Of a DNA stretch of 64,000 bases, positions 60,746-64,000 are shown one piece after another. A program made the position numbers and the translations under genes. Source of the stretch: GCA-2731375 sp964631725 (GTDB lineage: Bacteria; Pseudomonadota; Alphaproteobacteria; GCA-2731375); the NCBI GenBank assembly GCA_964631725.1, contig CAZVYX010000011.1, positions 1-64,000 on the forward strand, in the 5' to 3' direction. Every line of letters starts with the position of its first letter. The first letter of the stretch is position 1. The notes under the pieces are model-generated. The model worked only from the letters and a program-made list of their open reading frames with translations, ran no database searches and was not told the DNA's origin.

Positions 60746-63511
60746 ATGCTGTCCCTCGGACCTATCGCCCTGACCGCGCCCTGGATGTTGCTGGGTCTGG
60801 CGGCACTCCCGATTATCTGGTGGCTGTTGCGGATCACGCCGCCGGCGCCGCGCCGGGTGCGCTTCCCGCCAATCCGCATCCTGCTTGGCCTGCGGGCGGA
60901 GGAGCAGACGCCGGCGGCAACGCCCCTGTGGCTGGCCCTGTTGCGACTGTTTCTGGCCGCCCTGGCGGTATTGGCCCTGGCGCATCCCCTGTTGCATCCC
61001 GGCGCCGATCTGTCCGGTGAAGGTCCGGTCATGCTGGTGGTCGACGATGGCTGGGCGGCGGCGCCAAGCTGGCCCTTGCGTCAGCAGACCGCCCTGACGT
61101 TGGTGGAGCGCGCCAAGCGGCAACAGCGCCCGGTGCTGGTGTTGACCACGGCGCCGCCGGGCGGCGGCGGCCGGATTCAGACCAGCGGCCTGTTGCAGGC
61201 GGCGGAGGCGGAACCGATCCTGCGTGCCCTACAGCCGAAGCCCTGGGCCACCGACCGGGCCGCCGCGGCCGCCGCCGTCCGGGATTTGAAGTTTGATGAA
61301 AAGCCGGCGGTCTATTGGCTAAGCGATGGCATAGATGCTCCGGGACGAAAGGACCTTGCCAATACGCTGGCCGAACTGGGTCCCCTGCATCTCCTACAAC
61401 AGCCGGTGGGACGGCGGGCCATGGCATTGCTGCCCCCGGTGCTGGGCCGCAAGGGCCTGAGCGCGACGATCCTTCGGGCCGGCGATCAAGGCCTGGCCCG
61501 GGCGACAGTGCGTGCGCTGGGGGAGAGGGGGCGGGTGCTGGGACAAGGCCAGGCGCAATTCCTGATCGGTCAGGATCGCGCCGCGGTGGACATTGCCTTG
61601 CCGGGCGAATTGCGCAACCGGGCCCTGCGTTTGGAATTGGCCGGATCCGGTTCGGCCGCGGCCAGCGTCCTGCTGGATGAACGCTGGCGCCGCCGGCCCG
61701 TGGGCCTGGTTTCCGGCGGCGCGGTGGAGGAGCGCGCTCAGCCCCTGCTGTCCAACCTGTACTATCTGGAACGGGCCTTGCAGCCCTATGCCGAGTTGCG
61801 CCGGGGCGAGATCGAAAGTCTTCTGCAACGGCCCCTGGCGGTGCTGGTTCTGGCCGACATTGGCCGCCTGCCCAAGGCCCAGCAGCAGCGCCTGGGGCAA
61901 TGGCTGAAGGACGGCGGCATGTTGATCCGTTTCGCCGGCCCCCATCTGGCGCAGGGACCCGACAAGCTAATTCCCACCACGCTGCGCCAGGGCGGCCGGG
62001 CCCTGGGCGGCTCCCTGTCCTGGTCGCAGCCCGCCGGCCTGGCCGCTTTTCCCAAGCATAGTCCGTTTCATGGCCTGGCGGTGCCGGCGGATGTGCTGGT
62101 GAAGCGTCAGGTCCTGGCACAACCATCCCAGGATCTGGCCCAACGCACCTGGGCCAGTCTGGCCGACGGCACGCCCCTGGTCACGGCGATGCCCAGGGGC
62201 CAGGGTTGGCTGGTGTTGTTTCACATTACCGCCAATGCATCCTGGTCCAATCTGCCTCTGTCCGGACTATTCGTGGACATGATGCGCCGCCTGACCGCGA
62301 TGTCGCGCGGTGTCACATCCGCTGGCGAAACGGCGGTGCGGCGCGAACTGCCGCCCCTGGCCAGCCTGGATGGCTTCGGCACCCTGGGCCCGCCGGCCGC
62401 CGGCGCCGAACCGATTGATGCGGCGACCATGGATCAGGCCAAGGCCGGGCCGAAAAACCCGCCGGGCTATTACGGGCGGGAGGATGACCGCCGGGCCCTG
62501 AACCTGAGCCAGACCTGGCAAGCCCTGCGCCCGATCACTGAATTGTCCGTGCCGGCGGTCATGGGCAGCTACCAACAGGGCCGTGAAGTGGACCTGAAAC
62601 CCTGGCTGTTGCTGGCGGCGATACTGCTGGCCCTGGTTGATCTGTTGGCCGTTCTCGCCTTGCGCGGCCTGTTGCGACCGGGCGTCCGATCCGCAACGGG
62701 CGGCGGCCTGATCCTGGCGGCATTTCTGCTGTTGCCCGACGGCGAGGCTTCGGCGCAGCAGTTCAGCCCCGCCGACCGGTTCGCCATGGCGGCGGCGCTG
62801 GATACCCGTCTGGCCTATGTCGTGACCGGTGACGCCCAGGTTGACGAGATGAGCCGCGCCGGCCTGACCGGGTTAAGCGATATTCTGCGTCTGCGCACCT
62901 CGATCGAACCGGAAGCGCCCATGGCGGTGAATGTGGAGCAGGACCCCCTGGTGCTGTTCCCGATCCTGTATTGGCCGGTCGTGCCCACCCAGCCGGCCTT
63001 AAGCGACCAGGCCATTGCCCGGATCTCCCAATACATGCGTACGGGCGGCACGATCGTGTTTGACAGCCGCGACGGCGGCAACAGTCTGCCCGCGTTGCGC
63101 CGCCGCTTGGGCCTGAACACCGGCGGCGGCGGCGAACGCCTGCGCCATCTGCTGTCCCGCCTGGATATTCCGCCCTTGGCGCCGGTGCCCGAGGGGCATG
63201 TTCTGACCCGGTCATTTTACCTTTTGCGCGGCTTTCCCGGACGCTACGTCGGCGGTCCGGTCTGGGTGGAACGGCGTCCCGGCGGTCTGAACGACGGCGT
63301 CTCGGCCCTGATCATCGGCGGTAATGACTGGGCCGCGGCCTGGGCCTTGGACGAACGTAATAAGCCGCTGGTGCTGCCCACGCCCGGCGGCGCCCGGCAG
63401 CGGGAAATGGCCTATCGCTTCGGGGTCAATCTGGTGATGTACGCCCTGACTGGAAACTACAAATCCGATCAGGTGCATATTCCGACCATTCTTGAACGGC
63501 TGGGACAATAG
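60746..63511 (+). CDS. BatA-like membrane protein with C-terminal DUF4159 domain
   Basis: 921 residues. Residues ~1-90 hold two helices of the BatA/aerotolerance-regulator N-terminal type (LAALPIIWWLLRITPPAPRRVRFPPI, read in parts). A VWA-like region follows with the DDGWAAAP segment in place of D-x-S-x-S. Helices near ~615-640 and ~650-670 end in LLLPDGEASAQQF, resembling an internal signal-like boundary. The final ~230 residues are DUF4159 (LYWPVVPTQP, YMRTGGTIVFDSRDGG, HVLTRSFYLLRGFPGRYVGG). The arrangement is common in Alphaproteobacteria; function is only inferred as a MoxR-linked envelope complex. Confidence 0.87.
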   Translation: MLSLGPIALTAPWMLLGLAALPIIWWLLRITPPAPRRVRFPPIRILLGLRAEEQTPAATPLWLALLRLFLAALAVLALAHPLLHPGADLSGEGPVMLVVDDGWAAAPSWPLRQQTALTLVERAKRQQRPVLVLTTAPPGGGGRIQTSGLLQAAEAEPILRALQPKPWATDRAAAAAAVRDLKFDEKPAVYWLSDGIDAPGRKDLANTLAELGPLHLLQQPVGRRAMALLPPVLGRKGLSATILRAGDQGLARATVRALGERGRVLGQGQAQFLIGQDRAAVDIALPGELRNRALRLELAGSGSAAASVLLDERWRRRPVGLVSGGAVEERAQPLLSNLYYLERALQPYAELRRGEIESLLQRPLAVLVLADIGRLPKAQQQRLGQWLKDGGMLIRFAGPHLAQGPDKLIPTTLRQGGRALGGSLSWSQPAGLAAFPKHSPFHGLAVPADVLVKRQVLAQPSQDLAQRTWASLADGTPLVTAMPRGQGWLVLFHITANASWSNLPLSGLFVDMMRRLTAMSRGVTSAGETAVRRELPPLASLDGFGTLGPPAAGAEPIDAATMDQAKAGPKNPPGYYGREDDRRALNLSQTWQALRPITELSVPAVMGSYQQGREVDLKPWLLLAAILLALVDLLAVLALRGLLRPGVRSATGGGLILAAFLLLPDGEASAQQFSPADRFAMAAALDTRLAYVVTGDAQVDEMSRAGLTGLSDILRLRTSIEPEAPMAVNVEQDPLVLFPILYWPVVPTQPALSDQAIARISQYMRTGGTIVFDSRDGGNSLPALRRRLGLNTGGGGERLRHLLSRLDIPPLAPVPEGHVLTRSFYLLRGFPGRYVGGPVWVERRPGGLNDGVSALIIGGNDWAAAWALDERNKPLVLPTPGGARQREMAYRFGVNLVMYALTGNYKSDQVHIPTILERLGQ

Positions 63512-63517
63512 GGCGTC

Positions 63518-64000
63518 ATGACCAGCTTTTCCCGCATCAGCTTCGACCCGACCCTGCCATGGTGGCTGTTGGCGGCCCTGGCCTTGCTTGCCGCGGTCCT
63601 GCTGGCGGTGGCGTTTTGGCGCCGCTCAGGCGGCACCACATGGCGCCTGCTGGCCCTGGCGGCGGCGCTGCTGGCCCTGGCCAACCCGTCGCTGGTGCAG
63701 GAACTGCGCAATCCGGTTCCCGATGTCGCCCTGGTGGTGGTGGATCAATCGATCAGCCAGCGTATCGGCGGGCGGCAGAAACAGACCGAGGCGGCGTTGG
63801 AGCGGATCGAAAAGAAACTGCGCGGCCGGCCCGATCTGGAACTGCGGGTATTGCGCGCCGGCCTGGCCGGACAGGCAAGGGGCGGCGATAATCTGCTGCC
63901 CGACGGCACGCATCTGTTTGGTGCCATCCGCCGGGCCCTGCGCGACGTGCCCAACCGCCGGGTCGCCGGCATCATCGTGATCAGCGACGGTCAGGTGCAT
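63518..64000 (+). CDS. Membrane VWA/BatA-like protein, 3' end beyond the window
   Basis: At least 161 codons, open to the last base. Two N-terminal helices (WWLLAALALLAAVLLAVAFWR and LLALAAALLALANP, read in parts) are followed by DVALVVVDQSISQRIGGRQ, in which D-x-S-x-S provides a metal-ion-dependent adhesion-site-like motif, and then VAGIIVISDGQVH at the window edge. It is therefore a membrane-anchored VWA-like protein continuing the MoxR operon. Six bases separate it from the DUF4159 gene. Confidence 0.85.
   Translation, partial: MTSFSRISFDPTLPWWLLAALALLAAVLLAVAFWRRSGGTTWRLLALAAALLALANPSLVQELRNPVPDVALVVVDQSISQRIGGRQKQTEAALERIEKKLRGRPDLELRVLRAGLAGQARGGDNLLPDGTHLFGAIRRALRDVPNRRVAGIIVISDGQVH

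Overview
The window reads as chromosome from a GC-rich alphaproteobacterium, most likely in or near Rhodospirillales. The evidence is gene content and order: a cca / DUF6111 / Nudix / DUF1285 / MoxR / DUF58 / DUF4159 block, a HIG1-type protein with PduO-type adenosyltransferase, etfB, etfA and hbd, plus DUF1491, ygfZ and a TadE/TadG pair. Coding density is high, many genes overlap by 1-4 bases, and no gene-free stretch exceeds about 210 bases.

Layout. 1-0.9 kb: the end of an apparent IS21-family element abuts a histone-H1-like gene that may have lost its 5' end. 0.9-8.7 kb: lipid and aromatic catabolism (acyl-CoA dehydrogenase, MlrC-like peptidase, serine hydrolase, TetR regulator, enoyl-CoA hydratase, SDR, FAD monooxygenase). 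8.7-14.8 kb: two unknown polytopic membrane proteins, a TadG/TadE pair, and a membrane-bound spermidine-synthase-like protein split into two genes. 15-19.7 kb: hbd-etfA-etfB and pduO-HIG1, separated by a VOC/DsbA-fold pair. 19.8-22.3 kb: two transporters. 22.3-28.3 kb: an operon of FNT channel, Lon-like protease, Usp-like protein and FtsH, which looks like a membrane/protein stress module. 28.4-32.7 kb: a catabolic operon with aminotransferase, dehydrogenase, sulfatase and VOC protein. 32.8-36 kb: prepilin peptidase, a second acyl-CoA dehydrogenase and an LLM oxidoreductase. 36-42 kb: a dienelactone hydrolase gene broken by an in-frame TAG, a CinA protein whose amidase half looks dead, and a heterodimeric ABC exporter. 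42-45 kb: tRNA-Arg, amidohydrolase, DUF1491, tag, ygfZ. 45.2-49.8 kb: a tightly coupled cell-surface glycan operon (GT9, GT2, GT4, asparagine synthase). 49.8-55.5 kb: pyrC, acuI, selD, a methyltransferase, DUF2007 and polyprenyl synthase. 55.6 kb to the end: tRNA-Pro, cca and the MoxR/DUF58/DUF4159 cluster, whose last gene runs off the window.

The most notable item is selD. Its frame is only complete if an in-frame TGA at codon 12 is read as selenocysteine (the Sec-Gly-Cys active-site loop). A perfect Shine-Dalgarno sequence lies before the GTG start and a small hairpin lies where a bacterial SECIS should be. The organism therefore probably makes selenoproteins, although selA, selB and selC are not in this window.

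Function calls come from reading motifs in the translations. No database search was possible, so family names are recognition-based and fine substrate specificities are not claimed.
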